From NCBI GenBank assembly GCA_020629285.1, contig JAHDDP010000018.1, forward strand, positions 1-64,000: a stretch of 64,000 nt of DNA, in the 5' to 3' direction. The DNA comes from Maribacter sp. GTDB taxonomy: Bacteria > Bacteroidota > Bacteroidia > Flavobacteriales > Flavobacteriaceae. The stretch's first letter is position 1. The number at the start of each line of letters is the position of its first letter. The translations under genes were made by a program, and so were the position numbers. Positions 43,609-51,820 of this stretch are shown one piece after another. The notes under the pieces were generated by a model. The model was given only the letters and a program-made list of their open reading frames with translations. It made no database searches and was not told where the DNA came from.

Positions 43609-44143
43609 GCTGTACAACGTCAAATTTTACTTCTGTACCATCTTCTTTTAGAAGTTCGTAGGCAATATCGGCTTTTCCATTAAAGTGCTCAAAAGCCTTT
43701 TCTATAAGACCATGAGCCAATCTGTACAATCCTCTAGAAGAAGAATAGACCATTGAAATAGAGTTCTCTGTTTTTTCTAGAATCTTAAACGTAGGTAGCT
43801 CGGCCTCTGGATATAGCTTTTGCACATGTACATGAATGTGATCTTCTATGGAATATAGAAGTCCAATAGGAGATTTGTAATTTTGAATAACCTCTGGATG
43901 TGCATTTTTTAGACTAGAAAACAAATACAGTCCAAATGCATAAATCAAATCCCCAGGCGGCAAATCTACTTCTGCACTTAACTGGGTGATCAACGCCACC
44001 ATTTCGTTAAATTCGTAGGTTGCAACAGAGGTGTAAATGCCCTGAGAAGGCAAATCTGCTTTTTCAATAATATTGTCAACGGTCTCTAATCCGAATTCAG
44101 ATTCGACCATTTCTAAAAACTCGGTAAATACTATTCCTTTCAT
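43601..44143 (-). CDS. H-NOX (haem nitric oxide/oxygen binding) sensor protein
   Basis: 180 residues, the standard size of stand-alone H-NOX proteins. The proximal haem ligand is most likely H104 in DHIHVHVQKLYPEAELPTF (His followed by Pro at +8, as in family members). The haem-propionate motif YxSxR is Y133-S135-R137 in YSSSRGLYRL. The distal pocket lacks an obvious H-bonding Tyr, which would favour NO over oxygen, but this cannot be shown without alignment. It is first in a six-gene operon ending with HPt and LytTR and overlaps the following kinase gene. A TANNTTTG box lies 22-29 bp upstream. Confidence 0.92.
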   Translation of the reverse strand: MKGIVFTEFLEMVESEFGLETVDNIIEKADLPSQGIYTSVATYEFNEMVALITQLSAEVDLPPGDLIYAFGLYLFSSLKNAHPEVIQNYKSPIGLLYSIEDHIHVHVQKLYPEAELPTFKILEKTENSISMVYSSSRGLYRLAHGLIEKAFEHFNGKADIAYELLKEDGTEVKFDVVQHG

Positions 44144-44164
44144 TTGAATTTTTTATAACATATT

Positions 44165-44172
44165 CAAACGTA
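44165..44172 (-). promoter_or_regulatory. Candidate -7 box of the H-NOX operon
   Basis: The minus strand reads TACGTTTG, a perfect TANNTTTG Bacteroidetes -7 element, 22-29 bp upstream of the H-NOX ATG. A -33 TTTG at the right distance is not clear. Confidence 0.4.
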
Positions 44173-44222
44173 GGAAAATTAATACGTAAATAAGTAAAAA
44201 TGTTGTGAAATGAGCTTTTTTG

Positions 44223-44624
44223 TTAGCCTTTTACTAGTTGGTTAACACTCCAATACTTCAAAACCGCATTTAATTTGTATTCATAATCTTCATATTTGAG
44301 CGGCTTAATTACATAACCGGCAATACCAGCTTGGTAACATTTAAGCAAATCTGCCCTATTTTCAGATGTTGTCAAAATAACCGTAGGCAAATATTGAAAT
44401 ATCTCATCTGCCTTTAATATATTTAAAAACTCAATGCCGTTCATTCTAGGCATGTTCAGGTCTAATAGAATAATATCAGGTAATTTTTCACCCGATCTTA
44501 AAAAGGTCAAAGCTTCTTCACCATTCTTAGCTTCTTTAATCGAATGCTTAAGTTCAAGTTTAGAAACTGTTCGTTTCAATTTCATTACTTCAATTAAATC
44601 GTCTTCTATTAGTAAGATATTCAT
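44223..44624 (-). CDS. Single-domain CheY/Rcp1-like response regulator
   Basis: 133 residues, only a receiver of the Rcp1 type: E7-D9 acidic cluster, phospho-acceptor D55 in ILLDLNMPRMNGIEFL, Thr switch in ILTTSENR and K in VIKPLKYEDYE. There is no output domain. It is 79 bases upstream of the H-NOX operon on the same strand and has a 21-bp tandem repeat 59-100 bp before its start, so it is probably autoregulated by the same LytTR regulator. It may be a phosphate sink or shuttle for the two kinases. Confidence 0.9.
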   Translation of the reverse strand: MNILLIEDDLIEVMKLKRTVSKLELKHSIKEAKNGEEALTFLRSGEKLPDIILLDLNMPRMNGIEFLNILKADEIFQYLPTVILTTSENRADLLKCYQAGIAGYVIKPLKYEDYEYKLNAVLKYWSVNQLVKG

Positions 44625-44682
44625 TGTGGTTTATTTTTGATACTACAAAGATGAAAGATTACCTACAAATAATCTCATCAGT

Positions 44683-44724
44683 GTAGACGAGTGACAATTA
44701 AGTGTCGGTGAATGGTAATTAAAT
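44683..44724 (-). promoter_or_regulatory. Tandem 21-bp LytTR/AlgR-like box 4
   Basis: Unit 1 GTAGACGAGTG (44683) and unit 2 GTCGGTGAATG (44704), each followed by N3-ATTAA, 21 bases apart, 14 of 21 positions identical. ACCGTTGGG, a fit to the LytTR half-site consensus, follows in the same phase at 44725-44733. The pair is 59-100 bp upstream of the CheY-like gene. Confidence 0.6.
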
Positions 44725-44748
44725 ACCGTTGGGCATTTAACAGTTTAC

Positions 44749-45996
44749 TTAAAATGAACGATTGGGATCAAAAGCCGCTATATTTATAGACGTCTTATTA
44801 CCAGACAATAACTCTGTAATTAATTTACCGGTAGCGGGTCCTAAACTCCACCCCATCATGGCATGACCTGTACCAATCGTTAAATTCTTGATTTTAGTTG
44901 ATTTGCCAATATAAGGTAGGCCATCTGGTGAAACGGGTCTTAATCCTGTTTTTACATTTTTAATTTCAGTTTCGTTGATTGTCAAATCTGGATAAAAAGA
45001 TTGGGCACCATTTGCAATAGCCATTACACGTTCATTTCTTACAATATTATTATTGCCAGAAAACTCCATGGTACCAGCAAATCTAGTAAATCCGTTCATA
45101 GGCGTAACTGCCATTTTCGATTCCATTAAAATAGCCGGTATTGAAATTCCGGTATCACGCTCTACATTAATTCGATACCCCTTACCACCTTGCAGGGCCA
45201 GTTTTAGTTTCATTTTTTTAGCAAGTTCTCCACTCCATGAGCCTGCAGCTAATACTACCTCATCTAGTTGATAATTATCTTTATCTGTAATAACTTCTAT
45301 TATTTTATTGCTTGAGCTCTTTATATCAACAACTTCTTCATTTGTTTTAATGACGACACCTACACCTTTTAGGTATGCCAGCAATTTGGGCATAATTTCA
45401 GTTGGTGTTGTATGGCCATCACATTCATAATGTATAGCTCCTTCTGCAGCGATGTTTACGTTAGGTTCTAGTTTTAGCAATTCTGACTTGTTCAAATCAG
45501 ACACTTCTAGTCCTTCAAAGGCTACCCTTTTCGCAACTTGCTTTTCATGTAGGTAAGCAGCTTCGGTTTTGTAAAGCATTAGAAGTCCTTTTCTTTCTAA
45601 TTGAAAATCACCCAAATCTCCAGAATTTTTAATATCGGTAAACAGTTCTCTGCTGATTAGGTTGATTTCTTTTATTGCCGGAATTGCTTTTTCAACCTTT
45701 TCAGGTGTAGATGACTTATGAAAATACCAGGACCATTTTAAAAAATCAGCATCTAATCTCGGTTTCATGTAAAACGGACTAGCAGAATTGAACATCATCT
45801 TAATACCTTTTGCTATCATACCTGGTGATGCTAAAGGAATAATATGACTTGGGGTAATGTAACCAGCATTCACAAATGATGCGCCAGTAGTTATGTCGCC
45901 TTTATCAATTACCGTTACTTCAAAACCTTCTTTATGCAGATAGTAGGCAGTACTGAGCCCAACAATTCCTCCTCCAATAATAACGACACTTTTCAT
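44749..45996 (-). CDS. FAD-dependent D-hydroxyproline dehydrogenase (D-amino acid dehydrogenase family)
   Basis: 415 residues. The FAD Rossmann motif is at the N-terminus (VVIIGGGIVGLSTAYYLHKEG). DAO/DadA-type blocks follow: ITPSHIIPLASPGMIAKG, CDGHTTPTEIMPKL and the C-terminal LRPVSPDGLPYIGKSTKIKNLTIGTGHAMMGWSLGPATGKL. In the hydroxyproline pathway this enzyme oxidises cis-4-hydroxy-D-proline to 1-pyrroline-4-hydroxy-2-carboxylate. The step is assigned from the operon: epimerase, aldehyde dehydrogenase and DapA-like deaminase are all directly upstream. The next gene is 10 bases away. Family assignment is firm. Confidence 0.88.
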   Translation of the reverse strand: MKSVVIIGGGIVGLSTAYYLHKEGFEVTVIDKGDITTGASFVNAGYITPSHIIPLASPGMIAKGIKMMFNSASPFYMKPRLDADFLKWSWYFHKSSTPEKVEKAIPAIKEINLISRELFTDIKNSGDLGDFQLERKGLLMLYKTEAAYLHEKQVAKRVAFEGLEVSDLNKSELLKLEPNVNIAAEGAIHYECDGHTTPTEIMPKLLAYLKGVGVVIKTNEEVVDIKSSSNKIIEVITDKDNYQLDEVVLAAGSWSGELAKKMKLKLALQGGKGYRINVERDTGISIPAILMESKMAVTPMNGFTRFAGTMEFSGNNNIVRNERVMAIANGAQSFYPDLTINETEIKNVKTGLRPVSPDGLPYIGKSTKIKNLTIGTGHAMMGWSLGPATGKLITELLSGNKTSINIAAFDPNRSF

Positions 45997-46006
45997 TCTC
46001 TGTATA

Positions 46007-47014
46007 TTAAATTACTTGAAAACCGTGAGCGTACGGATCATCATCATCAATAGTAATCGTATTCTGACCATATATTTTTGCCCATCCTTTTATACTAGGT
46101 ACTATAGCAGGTATACTCGCTAAAGTAGTTTCTTTTTCTATACGACCTATAAATTGAGACCCTATGAAACTTTCATGTATAAAATCATCACCTACTTTCA
46201 ATTTTCCTTTTGCATACCATTGCGCCATGCGGGCAGATGTTCCTGTACCACAAGGAGAGCGATCAATAGCTTTATCGCCATAGAACACGGCATTTCTAGC
46301 AGTAGCTTTATCGGATATTGTTTTACCCGCCCACAAAATATGACTCACATCTTTAATGGTTTCATTTTCTGGATGTATAAATAAATCAGGATATTTCAGA
46401 TTGATTTTTTCCCGAATTTCTTGACTGAACTGAATTAGCTGATTGGCAGAATAATCTTGTATACCGTTAAAATTCTTTTGTGGATCAACAATGGCATAAA
46501 AATTTCCTCCATACGATACATCAAAAACCAATTCACCCAACGCAGAAGAGTCAACCGTTAGTTCAGTAGCTGCCAGGTAAGATTTTACATTGGTCAATTT
46601 TACCCAATCAACTTTTTTTCCAGTTTGCTGGTATGCAATATGTACCAAACCAGCGGGAGTTTCCATACGAACTTCACCAGGAGTTTTAGGCTGTATCAAC
46701 CCCTCTTCAATACCAATGGTAATGGCACCAATAGTTCCGTGACCGCACATGGGCAAACATCCGCTAGTTTCAATAAACAAAATACCGAAATCATTATTTG
46801 GGTCGCTTGGCGGATAAAAAATACTACCGCTCATCATATCATGACCCCGTGGCTCAAACATCAACCCTTTTCTTATCCAATCATAATCCCTTAGAAAATG
46901 CTGACGTTTCTCGCTCATAGTAACACCGACTAAGTCTGGACCGCCTTGTTTTATAACCCTAACAGGATTACCACAAGTATGAGCATCGATACAAACAAAA
47001 GTGCTACTGGCCAT
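46007..47014 (-). CDS. 4-hydroxyproline 2-epimerase (proline racemase family)
   Basis: 335 residues. Both catalytic cysteines of racemases/epimerases are present: C90 in SGCLPMCGHGTIG and C255 in DRSPCGTGTSARMAQ, which excludes the trans-3-hydroxyproline dehydratase branch (Ser/Thr at the first site). The start MASSTFVCIDAHTCGNPVRV is the usual opening. It converts trans-4-hydroxy-L-proline to cis-4-hydroxy-D-proline, the first step of the pathway encoded by the operon 44749-49651. It lies between the dehydrogenase (10 bases) and the aldehyde dehydrogenase (21 bases). Confidence 0.92.
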   Translation of the reverse strand: MASSTFVCIDAHTCGNPVRVIKQGGPDLVGVTMSEKRQHFLRDYDWIRKGLMFEPRGHDMMSGSIFYPPSDPNNDFGILFIETSGCLPMCGHGTIGAITIGIEEGLIQPKTPGEVRMETPAGLVHIAYQQTGKKVDWVKLTNVKSYLAATELTVDSSALGELVFDVSYGGNFYAIVDPQKNFNGIQDYSANQLIQFSQEIREKINLKYPDLFIHPENETIKDVSHILWAGKTISDKATARNAVFYGDKAIDRSPCGTGTSARMAQWYAKGKLKVGDDFIHESFIGSQFIGRIEKETTLASIPAIVPSIKGWAKIYGQNTITIDDDDPYAHGFQVI

Positions 47015-47035
47015 ATTAAGAGTCTGTTATATGTT

Positions 47036-48613
47036 TCAGTTTTTAGTGTATTCCCCTTCTACCAATCGGGTAATTTTAAGAGGATTTTCATTTTGCAGAG
47101 CCAATGGTAATAATTTATTTGGCCAATCTTGAAAAGAAACCGGACGCACCCACCTTTTAATTGCCGATGTACCTACAGATGTAAAACGAGGATCTGTAGT
47201 TGCAGGAAACGGACCTCCATGGATCATAGAAGAATTAACCTCTACACCAGTTGGTACACCATTGAACAAAATTCGCCCTACCCTACTCTGTAAAGCATCT
47301 ACAACGCCAGAATTATTCTCTAAATCTTCTTCAGAGCCTAAAATAGTTCCTGTTAACTGTCCTTCTAGATGATTTAAGATAGCTTCTAATTCACTTGTAT
47401 TCTCACATTCAACCACTACGGAAAAAGGTCCAAAAACTTCTCTATGTAATTTTGTATTCGCCAAAAAATCTGCACCACTCACTTTTAAAATAGAAGGTTT
47501 AGCAGTATTCGCATTTGTATCCTTCTTATAATCTGCAGTAATGGTTACTCCGCTCTGCGCCGATAATTCATTTTTGCCTTCATTATATTTAGCATAGATG
47601 TTTGGATGCAACATGCAAGTAGGCTCCAGCTTTACTATTTCTTCTGATAATGTTTTTATAAATCCATCTAACTTTTCACCCTTAACTGCCAACACCAAAC
47701 CAGGGTTGGTACAAAACTGACCAGCACCTAAAGTAATTGAAGAAGCATATTTAGTTGCCCAAGCATCACTATCGTTTATTAAAGCTGACGGTAATACAAC
47801 CACTGGGTTTATACTTCCCATTTCTGCAAATACGGGAATAGGCTCATCTCTTTCATTTGCCAATTTATACAATGCCGTACCACCATTTATACTACCGGTA
47901 AAACCAACAGCTTTTACTTTTGGGTGTTTCACCAATTGCTGCCCTACTTCTATACCACTACTATTCAAATTAGAAAATACACCATTTGGCATACCCGTTT
48001 TCTCAGCTGCCTTGACAATAGCAGAAGATACCAGTTCACCGGTACCAGCATGCATTGGGTGACTTTTTACAATTACTGGACAGCCTGCAGCAAGAGCACT
48101 TGCCGTATCTCCCCCAGCTGTAGAAAATGCCAATGGAAAATTACTTGCACCAAAGACCACCACCGGACCTAGAGGAAATAGCATTTTTCTGATATCAGAT
48201 TTTGGCATGGGTTCTCTATTAGGCTGTGCTTTTTCAATAACAGCCTCTACCCAAGAACCCTCTTTTAATAAATTGGCAAAAGCACGAAGTTGCCCCATGG
48301 TACGCCCACGTTCACCTCTTGCTCTACCATCTGGCAAACCCGATTCCATACAATAAGTATCAATTAGGTCATCTCCAATAGCTTCAATTTCATCGGCAAT
48401 CGCTTCTAAAAACCCTGCCTTTTTAGCTCCTGAAAAATCTTTATAAACCTTAAAAGCGGTTGTTGCCAAATCAATGGCTTCATCAATTTCATTAGCAGAT
48501 GCTTCGTAGAATGTCCACTCCGTATCTATATTTTGCTTAGGATCAAAAGTCTTAAAAGTTTTATTTCCTTTCTTTGAAGATTTGCTCCCTATTGCATTTG
48601 TACCGCTTATCAT
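47036..48613 (-). CDS. Alpha-ketoglutaric semialdehyde (2,5-dioxovalerate) dehydrogenase
   Basis: 525 residues, aldehyde dehydrogenase superfamily. Catalytic Cys in TLGAGQFCTNPG and Glu in VFAEMGSINP are present; substrate-binding and NAD segments include FGASNFPLAFSTAGGDTASALAAGCPVIVKSHP, the KGSADH branch signature (SNFPxAFxxxGGDTASALAAG). It oxidises 2-oxoglutarate semialdehyde to 2-oxoglutarate, the last step of hydroxyproline breakdown. It follows the DapA-like gene by 120 bases and precedes the epimerase. The same enzyme also serves sugar-acid pathways, but the neighbours point to hydroxyproline. Confidence 0.92.
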   Translation of the reverse strand: MISGTNAIGSKSSKKGNKTFKTFDPKQNIDTEWTFYEASANEIDEAIDLATTAFKVYKDFSGAKKAGFLEAIADEIEAIGDDLIDTYCMESGLPDGRARGERGRTMGQLRAFANLLKEGSWVEAVIEKAQPNREPMPKSDIRKMLFPLGPVVVFGASNFPLAFSTAGGDTASALAAGCPVIVKSHPMHAGTGELVSSAIVKAAEKTGMPNGVFSNLNSSGIEVGQQLVKHPKVKAVGFTGSINGGTALYKLANERDEPIPVFAEMGSINPVVVLPSALINDSDAWATKYASSITLGAGQFCTNPGLVLAVKGEKLDGFIKTLSEEIVKLEPTCMLHPNIYAKYNEGKNELSAQSGVTITADYKKDTNANTAKPSILKVSGADFLANTKLHREVFGPFSVVVECENTSELEAILNHLEGQLTGTILGSEEDLENNSGVVDALQSRVGRILFNGVPTGVEVNSSMIHGGPFPATTDPRFTSVGTSAIKRWVRPVSFQDWPNKLLPLALQNENPLKITRLVEGEYTKN

Positions 48614-48733
48614 TTTCTATATTTATGGTGTTACTCAAAAGTAAATAAACATGCTGAAACAAATTTCTATTCTTTCCTTACATTTCTATCCATATGCATA
48701 TTTCTTACTTAAATATCAAAAAGTACTATTTCC

Positions 48734-49651
48734 TTAATTGATCTCCTTATAATTTGGCAATGTTGGTCTAGTTGCCATACCTTGTTTTATAATAGCCGCT
48801 ACTCTTTCTCGTTCTCCGTCCACTAACGGTAATCTTGGTGCACGGACATTCTCGGTACCAATACCTGTAGCCACTTCTGCCATTTTTATGTTCTGCACCA
48901 ATTGCGGACTAATATCCAATTCTAACAATGGTAAGAACCATCGGTAAATTTCTAAAGCTTCTTTAATTCTACCAGCTCTGGCCAGTTCAAAAACTGCACA
49001 TGTTTCTGCCGGAAAAGCACATACCAAGCCGGCAACCCAACCATCGGCTCCCATTAGTGTACTTTCCAAACCTAAAGTATCAACACCTGTTAACACATTA
49101 AGTCTATCTCCAAATCTTGCTTTAATACGGGTAATATTAGATATATCTCTAGTAGATTCTTTTACCGCCTGTATATTTTCACAAACCGTTAACTCCTCTA
49201 GCATATCAAGAGTAACCATTATACCATAATCTATAGGGTTATTATAAATCATAATCGGCAAATCTGTACTATTGGCAGTTTCTTTAAAATACGTGACTGT
49301 TTCATGGTCATTGGCCTTATACCGCATTGGCGGTAACATCATTAAACCTGTTGCACCACATTCTTTAGCTACTTGAGCCGCATGAATGGCTCCTTTGGTC
49401 GTTTGTTCGGCAATGTTAATGATTACGGGTACTTTACCTTCTACCAGTTTTACGGTCTCTCTCGTTAAAACTTTCTTCTCGTCATAGGTAAGTGTACTGG
49501 CTTCACCCAAAGTTCCACCCAAAATTATTCCGCTTACACCTGCATCTAGTTGCGCTTTAATATTAATAGAGAACATATCTAGATCAAGTTCATCTTTATC
49601 TGTAAATTTTGTGGTAACCGCTGGCATAACGCCTTTCCATGAAATACTCAT
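48734..49651 (-). CDS. DapA-family deaminase (1-pyrroline-4-hydroxy-2-carboxylate deaminase)
   Basis: 305 residues, a (beta/alpha)8 DHDPS-like protein. Schiff-base Lys K164 in IQAVKESTRDI and Tyr Y136 in PIMIYNNP are conserved, together with GGTLGEASTLTYDEK near the substrate pocket. In this gene context it probably deaminates 1-pyrroline-4-hydroxy-2-carboxylate to 2-oxoglutarate semialdehyde. It is first in the operon and divergent from the AraC regulator at 49779. True DapA is unlikely given the catabolic neighbours. Confidence 0.88.
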   Translation of the reverse strand: MSISWKGVMPAVTTKFTDKDELDLDMFSINIKAQLDAGVSGIILGGTLGEASTLTYDEKKVLTRETVKLVEGKVPVIINIAEQTTKGAIHAAQVAKECGATGLMMLPPMRYKANDHETVTYFKETANSTDLPIMIYNNPIDYGIMVTLDMLEELTVCENIQAVKESTRDISNITRIKARFGDRLNVLTGVDTLGLESTLMGADGWVAGLVCAFPAETCAVFELARAGRIKEALEIYRWFLPLLELDISPQLVQNIKMAEVATGIGTENVRAPRLPLVDGERERVAAIIKQGMATRPTLPNYKEIN

Positions 49652-49700
49652 TTTGCTTTCCTTTATTTAATATCCAAAATTAGGTATATCATGCTGTTTT

Positions 49701-49741
49701 ATATGTCGTCATATTATCTAGACATGGTACTATTCTACCAT
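49701..49741. promoter_or_regulatory. Candidate operator in the hydroxyproline divergent promoter
   Basis: Two dyads lie between the DapA-like gene and the AraC gene: ATATG-N4-CATAT (49701-49714) and ATGGTA-N6-TACCAT (49724-49741). Either could be bound by the AraC regulator. Confidence 0.35.
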
Positions 49742-49778
49742 CTTATCATTCAATATTTATTTTTTAGTGATAAATTAG

Positions 49779-50630
49779 ATGCATATGAAAGTATTTCCCT
49801 TTAAAATACCAAAGCCCTTAGATGAGCATTTAATAGTTCAAGTAGATAAGGAACCTGTTTTTTATAATAAGCTTCATCAACATGAAGAAATACAAATAAG
49901 CTACATTATAAACGGTAACGGAAAGTTGTTGGTAGGCGATAGCATTCATCAATTCGCTATGGGAGATATCTACGTTATCGGCAGTAACATGCCACACGTT
50001 TTTAAAAGCATACCAGGACAGCAAGATGCACATATGTTAACTGTATTCTTTACTGAAAATTCCTTTGGCACATCATTCTTTAAGCTACCATATTTAAATG
50101 ACCTTGGTAATTTCTTTGCTAATGCCGTCGGCGGATTTAAAGTAACATCAAACCATAAACAAATTGCCCATCAATTATTAGAAATACAGTCGCAACAAAA
50201 ACTAAATCTTTTTGTTTCCTTTTTATATCTTTTAGAAGAACTAAGTAAAGTACATAAAGAACCCCTTAGTAAGTTTATATACTCTAAAACGCTGAGTTCT
50301 ACAGAAGGCAAGCGGTTACAGGACATTTTTGATTTCGTATTCAAAAACTTGCATCAACCAATTTCATTAAATGAGATAGCGAAAATGGCATATATGACAC
50401 CTAATGCCTTCTGTCGTTTTTTTAAACAACGTACAGACAAGACCTTTTTTCAATTTTTAATAGAACTACGTGTTGCACATGCCTGCCAATTATTGATTTC
50501 AAATAAAGAACTGAATGTTAATATGATAGCCGAACTTTCTGGTTTCAATTCTATTTCTAATTTCAATAAGAAGTTTAAAAAAATAAAAGGGATTACACCA
50601 ACTGAATATCAACGTTCACTTTCAACTTAA
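49779..50630 (+). CDS. AraC-family regulator of hydroxyproline catabolism
   Basis: 283 residues. The N-terminal cupin (about 20-110) has KLHQHEEIQISYIINGNGKLLVG and GDIYVIGSNMPHVFKS, a ligand-binding half. The C-terminal two helix-turn-helix motifs are typical AraC: ISLNEIAKMAYMTPNAFCRFFKQ and NVNMIAELSGFNSISNFNKKFKKIKGITPTEYQ. It is divergent from the catabolic operon with 127 bp between starts. Binding hydroxyproline or a pathway intermediate is inference from location. A second ATG 6 bases later would also fit. Confidence 0.88.
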   Translation: MHMKVFPFKIPKPLDEHLIVQVDKEPVFYNKLHQHEEIQISYIINGNGKLLVGDSIHQFAMGDIYVIGSNMPHVFKSIPGQQDAHMLTVFFTENSFGTSFFKLPYLNDLGNFFANAVGGFKVTSNHKQIAHQLLEIQSQQKLNLFVSFLYLLEELSKVHKEPLSKFIYSKTLSSTEGKRLQDIFDFVFKNLHQPISLNEIAKMAYMTPNAFCRFFKQRTDKTFFQFLIELRVAHACQLLISNKELNVNMIAELSGFNSISNFNKKFKKIKGITPTEYQRSLST

Positions 50631-50711
50631 GCAAATGTTATTATTTAAGTTGTTATATTATTTTAAATTGAAATATAGCTTTCTATATTTGCCAATCTAT
50701 TGATTAAATAT

Positions 50712-50795
50712 GCCCACGTGGTGGAATTGGTAGACACGCTACCTTGAGGGGGTAGTGTTCGTAAGGACGTGCTGGTTCGACTCCAGTCGTGGGCA
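50712..50795 (+). tRNA. tRNA-Leu (anticodon GAG)
   Basis: 84 bases. Acceptor arms GCCCACG / CGTGGGC pair perfectly, with discriminator A at 50795. The anticodon stem CTACC/GGTAG encloses a 7-base loop TTGAGGG with anticodon GAG (Leu, reads CUC/CUU). A long variable arm (TGTTCGTAAGGACG) and the T-arm GGTTCGACTCC confirm a class II leucine tRNA. CCA is not encoded. A terminator hairpin follows at once. Confidence 0.97.
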
Positions 50796-50796
50796 C

Positions 50797-50826
50797 AAAA
50801 AGGTTAGATTTAGGTCTAACCTTTTT
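50797..50826 (+). terminator. Terminator of tRNA-Leu
   Basis: AAAAAGGTTAGA (50797-50808) and TCTAACCTTTTT (50815-50826) make a 12-bp stem with a 6-base loop and T-tail, directly after the tRNA. Confidence 0.9.
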
Positions 50827-50876
50827 TATTTTGATAATTTTAACTATCAAGTGCCCTAATACATTTTAATAAATTG

Positions 50877-50884
50877 TAGATTTG
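50877..50884 (+). promoter_or_regulatory. Candidate -7 box of the carH-crtIBZ operon
   Basis: TAGATTTG fits TANNTTTG and ends 21 bases before the ATG at 50906. No clear -33 element. If used, transcription starts near 50890, which excludes the TTG start at 50882. Confidence 0.4.
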
Positions 50885-50905
50885 TTTAATCCTTTTTCAG
50901 AAAGT

Positions 50906-51805
50906 ATGAACAATGTAAAAAAGCAATTTAGTATAAGAGATCTTGAAAACCTCTCTGGTATTAAAGCACACACCATAAGAATTTGGGAAAAAAGATACAA
51001 TCTTTTATCTCCTGAACGAACGGATACGAATATTAGAACGTATAGCCTTTCTAGCCTACAAAAGCTACTTAACGTTACACTACTATATAATAACGGACAT
51101 AAAATTTCTAAAATCGCCAAGATTTCTGATAAAGATATTCCGTACGTAGTTCGTGAAATAGTAGCAAAACATAGTCATAAGAGTCAAGCTATCAATGCTT
51201 TTAAACTAGCCATGGTCAATTTTGATCAGACTATGTTCTTTAATACATATAACGCGTTGTTGGGTGAAAATTCATTTAGAGAGATTTTTAAAGAAACTTT
51301 CATTCCATTATTAAATGAACTTGGACTACTATGGCAAACGGATACTATAAGTCCGGCGCATGAACATTTTATCAGTAGTCTTATAAAACAAAAGATTTTA
51401 CTGAACACAGAAAAGCTGCAACATTTAGAGCCAACTAAGAAAGATAAAGTCTTTGTTGCTTTTTTACCTGAAAATGAAATTCATGATATAGGATTATTAT
51501 ATATCAATTATGAAATTATTTTAAAGGGATATAAGTGCATCTATTTAGGCCCAACCATACCAATGGAAAATCTTGAGGATGTTCTTAAATATTTTGATGA
51601 TATTTATTTCGTTTCTTATTTCACCGTTTTTCCAGAAAAAGATAAAGTAAATAAGTATATGGAAGATTTCTCTGAACTGGTATCTGCATATAACAATCCT
51701 AATTTTTGGATTTTGGGTAGGCAAACAAATTTCATTGATGAAGATACCAAACCAGCATTCTGCAGAACATTTAGTTCTATAGACAGCCTAGTAAACAACC
51801 TATAA
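50906..51805 (+). CDS. CarH/LitR-type MerR regulator with B12-binding domain
   Basis: 299 residues from ATG 50906, chosen over the TTG at 50882, which lies inside a probable promoter. A MerR helix-turn-helix (FSIRDLENLSGIKAHTIRIWEKRY, about 8-75) is followed by a B12-binding cap and a Rossmann domain. The cap keeps W143-x9-E153H154 as in CarH (Trp over the adenosyl group), and E191-x-H193-x-x-G196 is the lower axial His motif. Such proteins bind adenosylcobalamin in the dark, repress carotenoid genes and release DNA on illumination. It is 15 bases from crtI and is thus probably the light switch of this operon. Light response is from family knowledge, not proven here. Confidence 0.85.
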   Translation: MNNVKKQFSIRDLENLSGIKAHTIRIWEKRYNLLSPERTDTNIRTYSLSSLQKLLNVTLLYNNGHKISKIAKISDKDIPYVVREIVAKHSHKSQAINAFKLAMVNFDQTMFFNTYNALLGENSFREIFKETFIPLLNELGLLWQTDTISPAHEHFISSLIKQKILLNTEKLQHLEPTKKDKVFVAFLPENEIHDIGLLYINYEIILKGYKCIYLGPTIPMENLEDVLKYFDDIYFVSYFTVFPEKDKVNKYMEDFSELVSAYNNPNFWILGRQTNFIDEDTKPAFCRTFSSIDSLVNNL

Positions 51806-51820
51806 TCTCAGAGAATTATA

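Noticed and set aside
48734-49651. Calling the DapA-family gene dapA (lysine biosynthesis)
   Set aside because: It is the first gene of a catabolic operon with the other three hydroxyproline enzymes and a divergent AraC regulator.
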